A stretch of 64,000 nt of DNA, from NCBI GenBank assembly GCA_964057225.1, contig OZ059894.1, forward strand, positions 15,034,476 through 15,098,475. The letters run 5' to 3'. Position 1 is the stretch's first letter. Each line of letters begins with the position of its first letter. Under the pieces are notes generated by a model that was not told the origin of the DNA, did no database searches, and saw only the letters and a program-made list of their open reading frames with translations. The stretch comes from Auanema rhodensis (Eukaryota; Nematoda; Chromadorea; Rhabditida; Rhabditidae). The position numbers and the translations under genes are program-made. Of this stretch, positions 1-12,871 are shown in pieces.

Positions 1-777
1 AGTTTTCAAGGTATATATCTTGATTAAAAGCAATACAAAAAGTCTACGAGGAGATACTTGTTTGATATTCGGATAGACACGCAGGGATTTTTACAAGAGG
101 TTCAGAAGTTAGAAAATGTTCTGGACAAACTGTAAGCATACACCAAACCTGTGAATAGTTTGAGCCATGTGCTGTATCGATACAATGATCAACTTGTTCT
201 AACAGTTTTCGCCAATTTCCCTGTTTTTTTTTGAGTATTGAATGATTTTGATGTTAAACACATAGTTAATTGATTAGGTTTATCCGTTTGCATATGAAAT
301 GGATCGAATGCATGTTTTCTATCCTCTTCCAGGTCTTCATAGACTCGTCAAATCAGTTCTCTTCCAGTTCTAATAGGACATAGATTGATAAATCTGTCAT
401 GGTGATTCTTAAAATGGATACTGTTCTCAAGAAAGTCAGTACAAGCTGGTGTTACTCCGTTCTCGATGTTGCCTTAGATATGCGTTTAATAAGATATCGC
501 TTTCAATATTTTTCTTAAATCTATTATATGTATGTAGAATCGTTTTAATGAAGTTCCCTAAACATTTTAGAAAAGAATATCAACTGAATTTAGAGATAGA
601 GTCAGTTCGATATGGATAATGAATCAGAGAAACGTTTGATCTTTAACCAAGTTTATGATTTTTATAAGAAATAAGTTTCTCTAATGTTCTCACTGTTCTA
701 TGTATAATTCATCTATTTTATCATTTATTTCTTTTTCTAGACTGTGTTTTAGATTTCAACTATATTCTTATCAAAAC
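1..777. other. Intergenic, no gene recognised
   Basis: No exon with usable splice signals or a recognisable protein family was found on either strand. The last part before 778 is probably promoter and 5' leader of the following gene. A CTAG acceptor-like site near 737-740 could belong to a 5' untranslated exon. Confidence 0.5.
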
Positions 778-1751
778 ATGGCCTTTTTTCAGATAATGAT
801 TTACTTAGTGCTTATTTCATTTTGTATAATTTATCAAGTAAACGCTGCTGGTTCAGCAATAAATAAGCAATGTCGTGAGCTACTACAGTGCTCGATCACT
901 CAAAAATGTGTCAACGTGAGATGTTAATTCAAAAAAAACTTTTATTTAGTCATTTAGATTTAATTTTTGAGAAGAAACTTAAATTATATTGGGTACATTG
1001 TTTTCATACTCACATACTACATGATTCAGTTACCATGGTTAGCCGAAAAATTGAACAATAAAGAGATATCAGCTGAAATGTACAACGATATAGATGCGGT
1101 TTGTCCTCGTGGCTTCAGTGGCCTTACTTGTTTGGAGATTACTGCCAGACTAAAGGTTAACAACTTGAATCTCAGGCTACCGATTATGGCTGCATCTTCA
1201 CTGCTGGATGTCAAGAAGAATGTAATCGTTGTCCGCTATGTTTCAACAGCAAACAACAAGTTGTGGAAATTCTGAGTGGAACTCGTTTTAACGAAACTGG
1301 TAATACAGATTCTATATTTCTGTTGAAGCAGTTGTGATTCCTGAACTTTTCTTTAGCTGAATGTCATGACTTATTGGAGTGTGCCGGGGATTGCGTATCT
1401 ACATCGGGTCAAGACCTCAGTATGATCAATCGGTGCTTAAGACATACCTGTGCATATCACTGTTTTGATGGGTAAACTAGAACGATACAGGAATCTCATA
1501 GAAACTATGAACTTCTTTACAGTTCATGCCCGAAGTGCTCTGGATTCGTAACCAGAATATTCAACCAGATGTGCGTATCTGGAGATTTCAGAGAAAATGT
1601 GAAAGGATTTGAAGTAAAATCGACTTTAGAAACAATCTATATAATAGTATTTATGTTATAGGGACAGTGTTTTGAACTTTTCCGTGAAATCGTGCACGAA
1701 AAATTCCGAGCAGAATTCGACAAAACTGGAAAAGCACCGGCTATTGGATAA
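778..1751 (+). CDS. Secreted cysteine-rich protein, family not recognised
   Basis: Six exons are proposed: 778-915, 1030-1155, 1176-1299, 1357-1471, 1523-1613 and 1662-1751, giving about 227 residues. The start has a clear signal peptide (MAFFQIMIYLVLISFC, cleaved near VNAAG). The mature part is rich in cysteines with C-x-x-C pairs (for example CNRCPLC and GSCPKC), which suggests a disulfide-rich extracellular protein. I recognise no named domain and assign no function. Exon frames close well except around exon 2. The frame needs either a 20-nt intron at 1156-1175 or a longer 77-nt intron from 1099 to 1175, since both are phase 0 and both end at the same CTCAG. The longer intron removes two cysteines. 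Coding on this strand is well supported by the continuous frame over six exons. Confidence 0.7.
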
Positions 1752-2238
1752 TTTCTTACAACAGCGCTTCGACGATTGCAATGCAACATATTTATTTCCT
1801 ATTATGCCTTCAACAATAAGAATTATTTGAAAAACTATATGAAAGAAAATAATATTTTTGTTTGAAAAAACCTGTCAAGTACAATTTCGTAATCATGACT
1901 ATTATACAATTAAAAGTTTGTAAAGAAAATAAACTAAATATGCTATATATGGGCATATTGTTATATGAAATGAAGCCATTTGGTCTTTTTTGTCTATTCT
2001 TATCGTATACTCTACACAAAAATTGATCAGAAAACGACATCATACAACTGATTTGGCCCAATCAATAAACCATTTGATATCTTGGGTGTCGTGGTCAAAT
2101 GAAGTGACCACCCCCTATGTTCTTGATTGAATTGCTTTTATTTTTGGCTGCTTGTCATGTTTTCTATTTGATAATATTAGAAAAAGCTTTTATTCTGTTC
2201 ATTATTTTACATTTCATTTTCTATTTTTTTCCTTTAAG

Positions 2239-3593
2239 ATGGAAGATTGTTCAAAAAATGTATCAGCGATTATTGAGAATCATAAACCAACCTTGACTGA
2301 ATTGAAAAATGTTATTGAACAAGGACTTCAATCTAATTTTCAAACTGTTCATGTTGATATAGTTGAATGTCCAGGTAATAGATTTTGGCAATATATATTT
2401 TTGTTTCTTTTTTCATTGATTATTATTAAGAAATTAAGATTTGTGTGAACCGCCGTTTAATCAAACGTCATCAGGTTTCGGTCAAAGTTTAAGGATTGCT
2501 GAAGTTGGAGGTCCAGGAAATCTTTTTCCGGTCATTAATAAAAATAAAGAATTTGATTTAGTGGTAATAAATATTTATATTTTTTGCCTTCCAAAAACTT
2601 ACTTTTTATATTTTCTTAGATATTGTTCACTGACTTCTAAAATCGTTTTACAGAAAATCGGTGAAGTCTGTGAGTTGAACGATGGTTTCGTATTTGGGCC
2701 AGGTGCTGGGCCTTGGCCTATAGTGGGCACCAATTGCGAAATGGTGGCAGATGGCAATTTAAAGGAGAATAAGGTTTGGAAAGTTTTTATAGGTTAAAAA
2801 GTTTTTGAACTTTCTAGTTTGCTACCAAGACTACACGCATCGATAAGAAGTCAAGAGGCTACATCTTAGAAAATATAAAGTCCTCAAAGTTTAGTTTGAT
2901 GGCAAATTTAGCACTTTCGGATAGTGATATTCAAGCAGATGTCTGTAAGTAAAATTATTTCTAAAATTAAAATTAAAAGTACAGATTTTTATTTTAAAAA
3001 TTATGGAATATTTAGTACATTTCAAATGCGAAGTTCGCACAGGTCCGGAAAATGTCACAAATTGTATTCGTAAAGCTTTAGCAGAATTTTACGGTGATAA
3101 GTATGTTGATTACTTCAATGATTTTAATTAATTTATAGTTGTTTTTAGAACTGTATCAATAGCAGGTTTTTTCATTATCAGGCAAGGTAAAGCCAAACTT
3201 CATATCATGCCTGATTTCCCTTGCTGTCCGTTTACAAAAACAAGTGAAGTAAGTGAATTAGCTGCATTGATATGATTTATGATTTATATTTTATTGTTAT
3301 TATATATACTGTATTCATATAGATTGATAAATGGTTACGGTATTATGATATCAGAGCACCACTAGTATGTGCAACTGTGATGCACTCCAATGATCCGGGA
3401 TATAATCTTCGACTTGAGCATACCCATTGTTTTTCCGAACAAGGAGATGGAGGTTCTTAACATTATTTTGTCACTGTTATCATATCTACTTCTAGGTCAC
3501 TATCACTATGATACAACACCTGAAACAGTGATTTATGAAGGATGGTTGGCACCATCAGAAAAAATTTATCGAATTGATGAAGTTGCTGGGTAA
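2239..3593 (+). CDS. C11orf54/PTD012-type ester hydrolase (DUF1907)
   Basis: Eight exons (2239-2374, 2439-2563, 2654-2773, 2818-2944, 3016-3100, 3149-3248, 3323-3452, 3496-3593) give about 306 residues, close to the human C11orf54 length. This family is a zinc-dependent ester hydrolase with a cytosolic or nuclear location in mammals. Diagnostic stretches are present: an N-terminal GGPGNLFP segment, FGPGAGPWP in the middle, and near the C-terminus EHTHCFSEQGDGGHYHYD. That stretch holds the HxH plus distal H that coordinate zinc in the family, followed by DTTPETVIYEGW. All eight exons join in frame. The last intron has a weak donor (GTTCTT). The ATG directly follows a TTTAAG acceptor-like site, so trans-splicing is possible. 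The gene is intact; its role in this organism is inferred only from the family. Confidence 0.93.
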
Positions 3594-4493
3594 CTACAGC
3601 ATATAAATGATTTTAAACGCTTATTAACGATAAATTAATTCGGCTAAAAAATATAATAATAATAATAATAATAATAATAGAAGTAGAAATTATAGATTTC
3701 TCTAGCAAAAAAAAGTTTTATATTAATTTTTTTTCATTTTTTAAATTAAAATAAAACAATACAACAAAACAATATAACCACAAATTAAAATGCAACCGAT
3801 TCACTCAAAAAGAAGAAGAAAATGATTTAATTAAAATTTGCATAACTATACGATATCACGCAAATACGTGCACTTTAATGTATTAGCCTATACTCTGTTA
3901 TTTACTCTTCAGTTTTTTTCAAAGAAATACTCATTTTTCAGGAATATTTCTTTTAAATATAAAGGTTTTATTCTGTAAAATAAGGGCAATCATTATGGCT
4001 CGCAATTTGCAGCAGTGATTGAAATGAGATGCATTGATACAAAAAGCTGAAGACAAATCATGAGCGGCTCGTATTTCCTTCTGCAGACATGACATGTAAA
4101 CTGGACGGAAGTACGTAACGTTCTTTTTTAATTGAATGTAATTGTATTCCGGATAAAGTAAGCGAGAGATCAGTAAAGCGAAGATGTAGACAAATGTGAA
4201 CGAAATACAATATTCAAGATAATATTTGAAATATTTTAAAAGGCGATGATGCGATGGTCAACATCACGCGATGTGACGAATCTTCTACAGCTTTTTTATA
4301 AGTATTCCCCCTGAATCAATCAGTTCATTCAGACACGTTCTTTAGACTCATTTACTTTAACATAATTTTTATCGAGCATGTCAGTTAAGCATTAGTTTTG
4401 AACGCTAAATAAACTTCGATTCAAAGATTGTTCTTTTAGTAACATCTATAAGTTTACAACTTTAATTTCAGTTAGCTTATCAACACTAAGATA
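3594..4493. other. Intergenic between the hydrolase and the DEG/ENaC gene
   Basis: It contains an (AAT)n run at 3653-3679 and otherwise AT-rich sequence. A TATA-like stretch near 4297 and an ATTTCAG site about 25 bases before 4494 are plausible promoter and leader-acceptor signals of the next gene. No exon was recognised. Confidence 0.5.
3653..3679. repeat. (AAT)n microsatellite
   Basis: About nine uninterrupted trinucleotide units lie directly downstream of the hydrolase stop codon. Confidence 0.9.
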
Positions 4494-7400
4494 ATGCCTC
4501 GACGACGGCGTACTGAAGATGCTAACACTGATTCATACATATATGAGAAACCAGAGCTAAGAACAACCTTGGATCGTTTTGCTGAGGATACATCTATGTT
4601 AGGATTCCGATATTTACATACACGATATAAAACGTGGTTCAGGTTTGTTAAGCTTTTAACTCGAGTTTATCTAATTTTCTAACTATTAAGACTGGTATGG
4701 GCATTACTTTTATTTTTTTTTCTTGGATTAACAGTTTATCAAGTATGTGAACGAATAGCATATTATTTCATCAGGTTTGTATTAATTTTTTTTTGTTTTT
4801 GAAATATGATGTTGTGAATTTTTATGTTTTTAGAAATCCTCTAACTACAAGAAGATCTTATGATACTCCGCAAACAATGAAATTTCCAACAATCGGAATT
4901 TGTAATAAAATGCAAATTAGGTAAAATTTTATATTTTTAAGTATATATATCGATTTAAAAAATTAAGAGTTTCATCAATAGTTGATAGAAAACCAGAGTT
5001 ACTTAGAGCAATTTGTAAATCATATGATAGTGATGGACAGGTATTCGATATTTGGATATTATAGCTAAATAAATAAATATTTTTAAGATTATACGGAATA
5101 AAACTATATTAGATGCATTAAAAGAGTTTGATGATACAGATGTTTTAGAAATACATCGAATGGCACATCAAACAGTCGACGATTTCTTTGTCAGGTTCTT
5201 GCCTCATCTTTGCAGTCTTTAAAATTTTTTTAAATTTCAGTTGTGAACTTGGAAAATCAGGATCGTGTCAAGATTATATCAAACCAATATTTACAGCGGA
5301 TGGCTTATGTTTCGCTGTAACTCCAAATATTACTGTGCGTCGTCCAGGTTTTCAATTATTTCATGATACAGATTTGATTATGACTATTTCAGGTCCTGAA
5401 ACGACATTATCTTTGCTACTTAATTTAGAAGTATATGAAATAATTCCTGGAATGGTAGTTGATCCAGGAGTAACATTATCAATATATGATGAAAGCCAAC
5501 AAATAACTGATTATGCTCAAGGTATACATCTCGAAGCAGGAAAGATAGTCACAATTCCAATAAATGAAGTTCGGAAGGTTGTTATGTTCAATATAGGAAA
5601 ATAAACTTTCAAGTTTTGCTTTAGCTTTCAAGATATCAGCAATATTGTGGAAAAAGAGATGTTGGTCCCTTTGATAGAGATGAATACTCTTTAGCTGCAT
5701 GTAAATGGGCGAATACGGTAGAACGGATTGAGAGCAAATGTGGTTGTAGCCCTATTTTAAGTCCTTACCATCGTAATTATATGGTTGGAGATAGAAAGGT
5801 CTGATGAATAAAACAGTTACAGTATACATATGATAGATAATTCAGATGAATAAAACAATGAAATCGAAAACACGTGTATGTACATTTTATCAGGAAGTAA
5901 ATTGTGTATCACGAGTAATGGTAAGACAAAAGATTATCTTCAATCCCCATTTGTATAATTTGATTTAGCACACAGATTCGGATGATGAAAGCTTAGCTCA
6001 GCAATGCCCAGAAGATTGTACGGATGTTAGTTATTCATCGGTAGTATTCGGCGGAAAACTTGTATATTATTAGGCAAACATAGAAAAAATGACAATGAAA
6101 ACTTTTAGGTTCCATCAGAAATAGTAAGCATGCTTCCAAGTGATTGGGAAGATTTGAAAGAAAAACGAATGACTGAGTTTCAGGTTTATTTACAACATTT
6201 TATTAAATAAATATAAATTTAAACATAAATATAGAAGGCATTAGAAGTTATTCCGAATGAAAAAATACCTGTTGTTCGAGCAGTGCAATCATTATCTATT
6301 GAGGCTCAACAATTCTTTCGATTAGCTTCAGGAGTATATTTCAATTTTTATTCATCTTTATAAATTTTTATAATTATTAAGATATTTGAAGTACAGAATG
6401 ACGATATAACTTTACCGTGCTTTGCATCAAACATGGTTCGAACATCAGAATATAGTTTATTAAAATATCGATCTACTGAAGTAATATGGGAAAGAGTTAC
6501 AACGTATTATTTTCTTTTTAAATATTTTTTTTTGTAAAAATATCTTTTTCTAGTTATGTAACAAGAAGTCTATCAAGAGAATTGAATAGTACAGCAAGAG
6601 CGATTGGCTTTACAATGGATAAAGATGGAGTACTAGAAGAGCATCATCCTACTACATCAAATTATTCAATGGTTTTTGAACTTATTTCTCAAACATATTT
6701 TACATAAATAATTTTCAGATTGCTTTATCATTGTTACAGCTTGGCTCAACGGAAACACATCTTTCACAGCCAGCTCATACATTCGGTTTAAAACAAATGG
6801 ATGAATCAGCCAGAAAATCAGTAATTGCTTTTGGTTAGAATTTACATTTTCAAAAAAAAAACAAAACAATTATTTTGTTTATTATAGTTTTACCTTTTAT
6901 ACGAGATATAAAGCAATGTGTAATGAAATTACATGAAAGCCATGACAAATTTGAAAGTGTTGCTCATGAATGTCGGAAGGTTATAAGCTTCTGGACTTTT
7001 TTCGTAATAAGTGTAATTGATTATTTTTAGTTTTTTCGAACTTATTATGATGTACTACTTGATGCTCAAAAGGTGTATCATATGGCTAACGAAAATTCAC
7101 CAGCTTTTCAGGTATTTAAAGCAATAACTATCATTGTTAATGTTAATATAATCTTTAGGCGTATGAAGAAATTATGAAACGAATACAATCTGCTTTACGT
7201 AGTGTTTCTAAAACCAATAGAGTGAAAGTTTTAGATTGGATTGGTCATAATATTAATATAAAACAATTTGAAAACTTGTATAGGTTCATATAAAACTTAT
7301 ATATGTTCAATGAAGAAAGTAAATTCAGAGATGGAGGACATGATAATGTGGAAATTGTGGAATTAATGAAGCTTCGGAAGCCAATGATTTCTGATATAGT

Positions 7401-8304
7401 GGATTCCGTAAGTTATTGATTATAGAAATAATATACAATTAAATAAAATTAGATAAACGCAACCGATCTATTGGACTTTTAGTTTTAAAATAAATGTTCA
7501 CGTATTCATATTTTTCACGTAATATTTTCAGATTCATTTACTCATATCAGAATTAAATGAAGGACTAGAAGCTAGAGATCGATTTTTAAGTAAAATGAAG
7601 ATAACTGATGATGGAACTTCATCAAATGGTACAAAAATGACAATGAGATGTCTTTATAATATAACAGAGAAAATACCAATTCTTAAGGTTTTTAACTAGT
7701 TTTATATTAAGTTTCTTAGCTAACTTCTTTTAGAAAAGCTCGTTTCTTCGAGAAGAATGGTTGAGTCGTGTTCAACGACAAGTTCAAATAGCCCAATCGT
7801 ATTCACCTTCTCCACAGTATGATCAGTAAGTACTATTCAATTGAGCAGAATTATATTTTGTGCTACCGTAATCTAAACGAAAAGATAAGTGCAGGTGCAG
7901 CTTTTAGTATAGCCATTATTATATTTTATTTTTCTTCTAAATATGTGGGTTTTGGGTAAGAATTAAAAATAATTTGGTTCAAAAAATTAAAATAAATATT
8001 GTTTTTATACAAAAATTATTATTATATTTGTATATTATAGGGTTAATTTGCTTAATGTGAAGTTATACTTTGCTCATTTTAAACAGGAAACTATTACTCA
8101 AGAAAGATCATATAATATGTTTTTACTATTGGGTATAATTAATAAAAAAAGTATATCTAAAGACTTCTCATTCTATTTTCAGCTGAGATTGGAGGTACTA
8201 TTGGCTTGTACGTCGGAGCAACTTTACTAACAGTTGCAGAAACTATTGTTTTTTTCTTTGAACGAAGGACAAGATTAACATTCATAAAACCAAGTCATAT
8301 ATAG
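4494..8304 (+). CDS. DEG/ENaC (amiloride-sensitive, ASC-family) sodium channel subunit with long insert
   Basis: Twenty-three exons join in frame: 4494-4642, 4691-4774, 4834-4920, 4968-5040, 5088-5194, 5241-5577, 5625-5798, 5846-5920, 5969-6061, 6109-6183, 6235-6333, 6382-6503, 6554-6671, 6719-6833, 6888-6979, 7031-7111, 7159-7283, 7329-7407, 7532-7687, 7734-7825, 7890-7955, 8041-8132 and 8183-8304, about 870 residues. Seen: a short cytosolic N-terminus with FAEDTSMLGFRY, TM1 (LVWALLLFFFLGLTVYQV), an extracellular region with FPTIGICN and a cysteine-rich part (CKWANTV, CGCSPI, CPEDCTDVSY), and TM2 preceded by SYNMFLLLAEIGGTIGLYVG. These are ASC-family hallmarks. Typical members are about 500-700 residues. 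Here about 330 residues, mostly helical-looking, separate the cysteine-rich domain from TM2. The HG motif reads LG and the filter GxS reads GAT. Exon 7890-7955 encodes an unusual hydrophobic stretch. Ligand unknown. Confidence 0.92.
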
Positions 8305-10983
8305 AAAAATATTTCTTTTATTTTCTGTTATATTTTACTTTTTAGCAAAATTATTGTTTTTTTTTGTTTAAATAATAATAATAATTTCTACAATATACTT
8401 TTTTTTCTATTTTTGTAGCTTCGATGACGATATATTGAAAGAACGTTTAGCAAAATATATTATCTTTTTTTTTTGTATCAATTCTATGCTCAGATTTTGG
8501 TTTAAAATATAATTTTACACATTTTTTTGTAGTTTTCAAATTAAAAATATATGCAAAAGTTTAGAAAAATCGAAATGTTTTTGTTTTTTAGAAAATAAAT
8601 ATTTTTATCATATGTTTTATTAAGTAAATTGATTTGTTAAACTTAGTATTATCTCATGAAAGATATGAAAACTGGGTGTATGCAGGGTGAAGCCTTAGAA
8701 GAAGGGCTGGACAGAGAAGCCTTTTTAAGGTTATGGTAGGCCTTATAAGCAAGATCTCTGAATGTATTTCATTTATTATATTCTTCTGTTCTATTTTAGA
8801 ATTGTCTCGTACTGTCCATAAATTGTACACAAAAATCTCTGATATAACGATTTTGTATACCATTTATGGAAAGAACGATGATAATTAATATTATTTTTAT
8901 TAAAATATAATTTATTTACTATATAGAGATTCTATAAAAGCTCAGCTTCAATTGTTATCAAAGGTATGCAAGCACTTCTTCTTTTTTTTTAAAAATCAGT
9001 CAAATATAGAAAAGAATACTAAGAAAAAGAAAAGTAGGAACAACATAATAGCTAATAAAGATGAAATGATTGCCTATTCTCTACTAAGCAGAAGGAGGTG
9101 CAATTATCAAAGATATACCGCTATGCTCCAACAAATGTTCGGAAAGATGTTATGCTGTCGGCTCTATTCCAGTATGGTATTGTATGTTCTCGACCATAGA
9201 TGTTTTCCATTATCTTGTATAAATATGTACAGATCTGTATATACATACATACATATCTACTTCACCCACTCAGCCACAATAAAATTCTTTTTTTTCTCCA
9301 CTTTCTTAGACGAGTTGATAAATAACAATATTTACTTTGAGTATTAAACCGAAAACCAACTTCTAACAGCATATGTTGTAAATAAACTATATATAAAGTA
9401 GAAAACTTATAAAAATTACTTTAGAAATAGGTACAAATAAACTTTATCACAAGCTGCAATTCGTTTGTTGCTGTAGATCAAGAGATCAGAAACCGTGAAT
9501 ACTGATGCATACAACGAACATATCTCCTACAGCAGAATAATTCAGCAGTTCCATGCCTACCTCGTCGTCTCGAAGCTTCATTCAAGAAAAGAATAATAAT
9601 CATATAATATTTCTTAATAATAATGACAGGTTAAAACAGGTAAAGCTATTTACTTTCCATACATCACTTATCATCATATTTGATTCTTACATTCGTTCTT
9701 TACTTTCTTTGCTTTAACCCATATTTTAAAAATCTATTCATGAATACACGTGCAAACTTCTGTTATATATTATACAATTGAGTTCATTTATTAATAGTTA
9801 AAAGTACAAAATTAAAGAAAAAAATTTTGTTGCAAACTTTTAAAGAAATTTATCTATATTGACATAGCCTTATATAAATTTACTAGCATGATATTTCAAA
9901 AAAACGTATCAATTGAGCAAAAAGTTTGCTTATAGTATTCTGAAGACTATTATAGAACAGTTGCTACTATATTTGGCTCCGAAAAAAAAAATGTTCTTTG
10001 GATCATCCATATCAACTTCTACAAGCAATGTCATCCGTCGCACGCTGTGAGAGCAAGAGTGCGGAAGGGGGTCGTGATTTTTCGAGAGAGTAGCCTATTA
10101 TGAATAGAATTTTCTTCCATTCACGAATCATTTTCAATAGTATCGTGTCTTAAGTTTAATCTAAGCTAACAACATATGAGCTAAAAAGTAATCATAAGTA
10201 GATAATTGAAAAGAACGAATAAAAGTTGGAGAGTATACGTAACTATACAAGTGTGCTATCCCTTCCCCTCCCCCCCTAATACAGTTAACAGATCTCTAAG
10301 TTTGCAATGTTTAAAATGCTCTCTAAACTTCCTATTGATGTAATTGGATAACAAAAAAAACGTATAATTTTTAAAAGTTTTGTTTAATTTCTCAAATATT
10401 TGTTCAAATTTTTTTGATCATATATAAGAAAATTTTTTATGTAGTTATCTTGCAGTTTCATAATCGAACTTGAATATTCCATTTTATCCTTTATATCGTT
10501 CCAAAAATTATTAATCTAATGTGGCCTAAACCTGCAATTTTAAGTAAAAGAACTTCGAGTGAAGATTCAGAGCTGGTGAGTGATGTTTTCTAACATTTCA
10601 TACAATTCATTTCTCAATTCATCTCGAATGTTAGAAAAAAAAACTTTCGTTCGTCTCACTTAGAGGTAAATCCAGACAGCCAGGCACATATTTTTATGTT
10701 TTTCCCTAATAGGAACAGTTTAGTGCATAGTGGCGCACAAGAACAAGACATAAATTTTCAATAAATGATAAATTATTTTTATCTTGTTTCTCCAAAAATA
10801 CTTGCTTTTTGAGACATTTGTCAATCCTTCTCGGGACACTTTCGCCTTATTCAGAATAGGGTAATAGAGAACATAATCGAAACATTCGACTACTTCCAAG
10901 TACTCTATTCTTATTTCCAAGCTGTTTCCAAGGCACCTTCAACTCTTTTATTTTTTTGAACAGCTCTAGCTGATTCAAATATC
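8305..10983. other. Intergenic, upstream of aquaporin 1
   Basis: No convincing coding exon was found on either strand. A possible 5' exon of the aquaporin lies at about 10519-10575 (ATG followed by a good GTGAGT donor), but it does not join in frame to the aquaporin start, so it is probably untranslated. A less AT-rich patch at about 9990-10100 has no assigned role. Confidence 0.5.
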
Positions 10984-12510
10984 ATGTCTGTCTCGCCTAT
11001 AAATAAATCGGCATCAGCTGAAATTGTTGAGCCTGGTCGTCATAAAAGCTTTTCCTTTAATGTATGAATTTGAAAATTAATTAAAATTTAATAATAGATA
11101 TTCTATTTTTAAAAATAAAAGTAATAAATACACTTGTAAGTGTTGAAATATTCTAATTTTATACTTATACTTGTAATAGTTTAACTAATATTTTCAATTT
11201 AGGGTGCTCCATCTTTAACTAATTCGGATGACTATGTTCCGTATTCAATTCTCAGTCGTGCTGTATCAGAATTTTTCTGTGTTGTAATTTTTGTTTTTTG
11301 TGGTAAGTTTTCAATGAATAGCAGGTAGTACATGATTATGAATTGTTTTAAGGTTCTATGCAAGCTCAAGGAGCTGAAGTCGATGGTGTATTACATGGCT
11401 CACTTACTCATGGATTCACCTTATTTTTACTTTGTACTACATTTGGTGGAATCAGGTATGTATTAATAAATAAAGTTATAACTTATTAAGTTTCAAATAT
11501 AATTTAGTGGAGCTCACGTGAATCCAGCTGTAACTTTAGGAATCACCGCTGTTGGAAAGTTGCCATTTATTGAATGCGTTGTATACATTCTAAGCCAACT
11601 ACTTGGCTCTTTTGTTGGTGCAATGCTCACGAGGGTTAGTACTTACATCATAGTTCAAAACTGAAAATATTAAAATATTATGATTAAAATTTATTTTTAA
11701 AAAGTTATTTAATCGAATATATTTTTTATAATTAAAGGCTGTTTGTTCCTACGGTAGTTACGTAGCAATTCAAGGAGGAGCAACAATACTTACAGACGGT
11801 CATCACTGGTATCAGGTAAATTATATTGAAACAGATGTTTATAAGATGAAACTTTAATCCAAAAAAAAATTATTATTGTCGGAATGTTTGATCTATTGTT
11901 TTCGAATACAAAGCAATGAATAGATCTTACATAATGACAATGTTGTCGGAATCTTTCATTATAAGTATACTTAGCTAATGGCATAATTTACAAATATATA
12001 CTAAATGCTATATCATATAGCTATAATTATATTTTTTAATTAAAAGTAATAATTTATATTCTAGGGCTTACTTGCTGAGATGTTTGCAACATTTCTATTA
12101 ACTTTGGTTGTTTTAATAACTGCTGTTGACAAGTCTGACAACCTATTGGCTCCTTTAGCTATAGGACTTACCTTAGCAGCTGATGTACTAGCAATGTATG
12201 TATGAATATTATTAAATATTTAAAATTAGATTAAGAAAATTTATAAAATAATTCATTCAGTGGAAACATTACTGGAGGATCCATGAATCCTGCACGATCC
12301 TTTGGACCAAATGTAGTTTCTAGCATATTCATCAAGGGAGCTGATTTGTCTTCGCGATTATGGCCTTATCATTGGATTTACTATATAGGACCAGTTATAG
12401 GATCATCTATAGCTTCGACTATATATAAGTATATCATATAGTTACTGTATTTCTTTGATTATACATATTTCAGACTATTTTTTGCTCGCGTAACTCGTTT
12501 ATTGGATTGA
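10984..12510 (+). CDS. Aquaporin (MIP family), AQP8-like
   Basis: Eight exons (10984-11061, 11203-11302, 11353-11455, 11508-11634, 11738-11815, 12065-12195, 12261-12428, 12474-12510) give about 273 residues, the usual aquaporin length. Both pore half-helices are intact: SGAHVNPAVTLG and [14 protein letters not shown], each with a canonical NPA box. Six hydrophobic segments surround them, for example AVSEFFCVVIFVFCG and LLAEMFATFLLTLVVLI. The protein should form a water or small-solute channel. The sequence looks closer to the AQP8-like group than to glycerol channels, because the second NPA is followed by R and not RD, but substrate is not proven. The start at 10984 is the first ATG in the frame after a TTTGAACAG acceptor at 10963. 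It faces a second aquaporin tail to tail at 361 bp. Confidence 0.93.
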
Positions 12511-12871
12511 ACTGTATCGTTATTGAATGGGAAAGCCTTAAAAAATATATATTTTATCATTAGAGCTCTGAAAAATCTAATATACTTTCTCAGTTTCTTG
12601 CCCAGTATTAAACAATATAAATATTTTGTTTGATTATATACTATTGTATACTGAAATACTAATAATTAGTATATGTTTTGTATACATTTTTATAAAATAA
12701 AAAATATAAATTGTATATAATTAACTCAACAAATAATTATTTCAACTATATCATATGTAAGGAACGATAATGGTTTTTATAATTGACATTTAACTTTCTT
12801 TGTTGGCTTATACCACATTAAAACCCATCATAGCTTATCTTATAAATCGTTGACCTCGGGATTCAAATAGT
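12511..12871. other. Short spacer between convergent aquaporin stop codons
   Basis: It holds the 3' ends of both aquaporins. AT-rich sequence with AATAAA-like motifs around 12695-12705 fits polyadenylation sites. No coding signal was seen. Confidence 0.6.

Noticed and set aside
8952-9347. 131-codon plus-strand open frame
   Set aside because: Lys/Phe-rich translation of AT-rich repeats with no splice or family evidence.
10519-10575. First coding exon of the plus-strand aquaporin
   Set aside because: It has an ATG and a good donor, but joining it to any downstream acceptor gives a stop or the wrong frame. At most a 5' untranslated exon.
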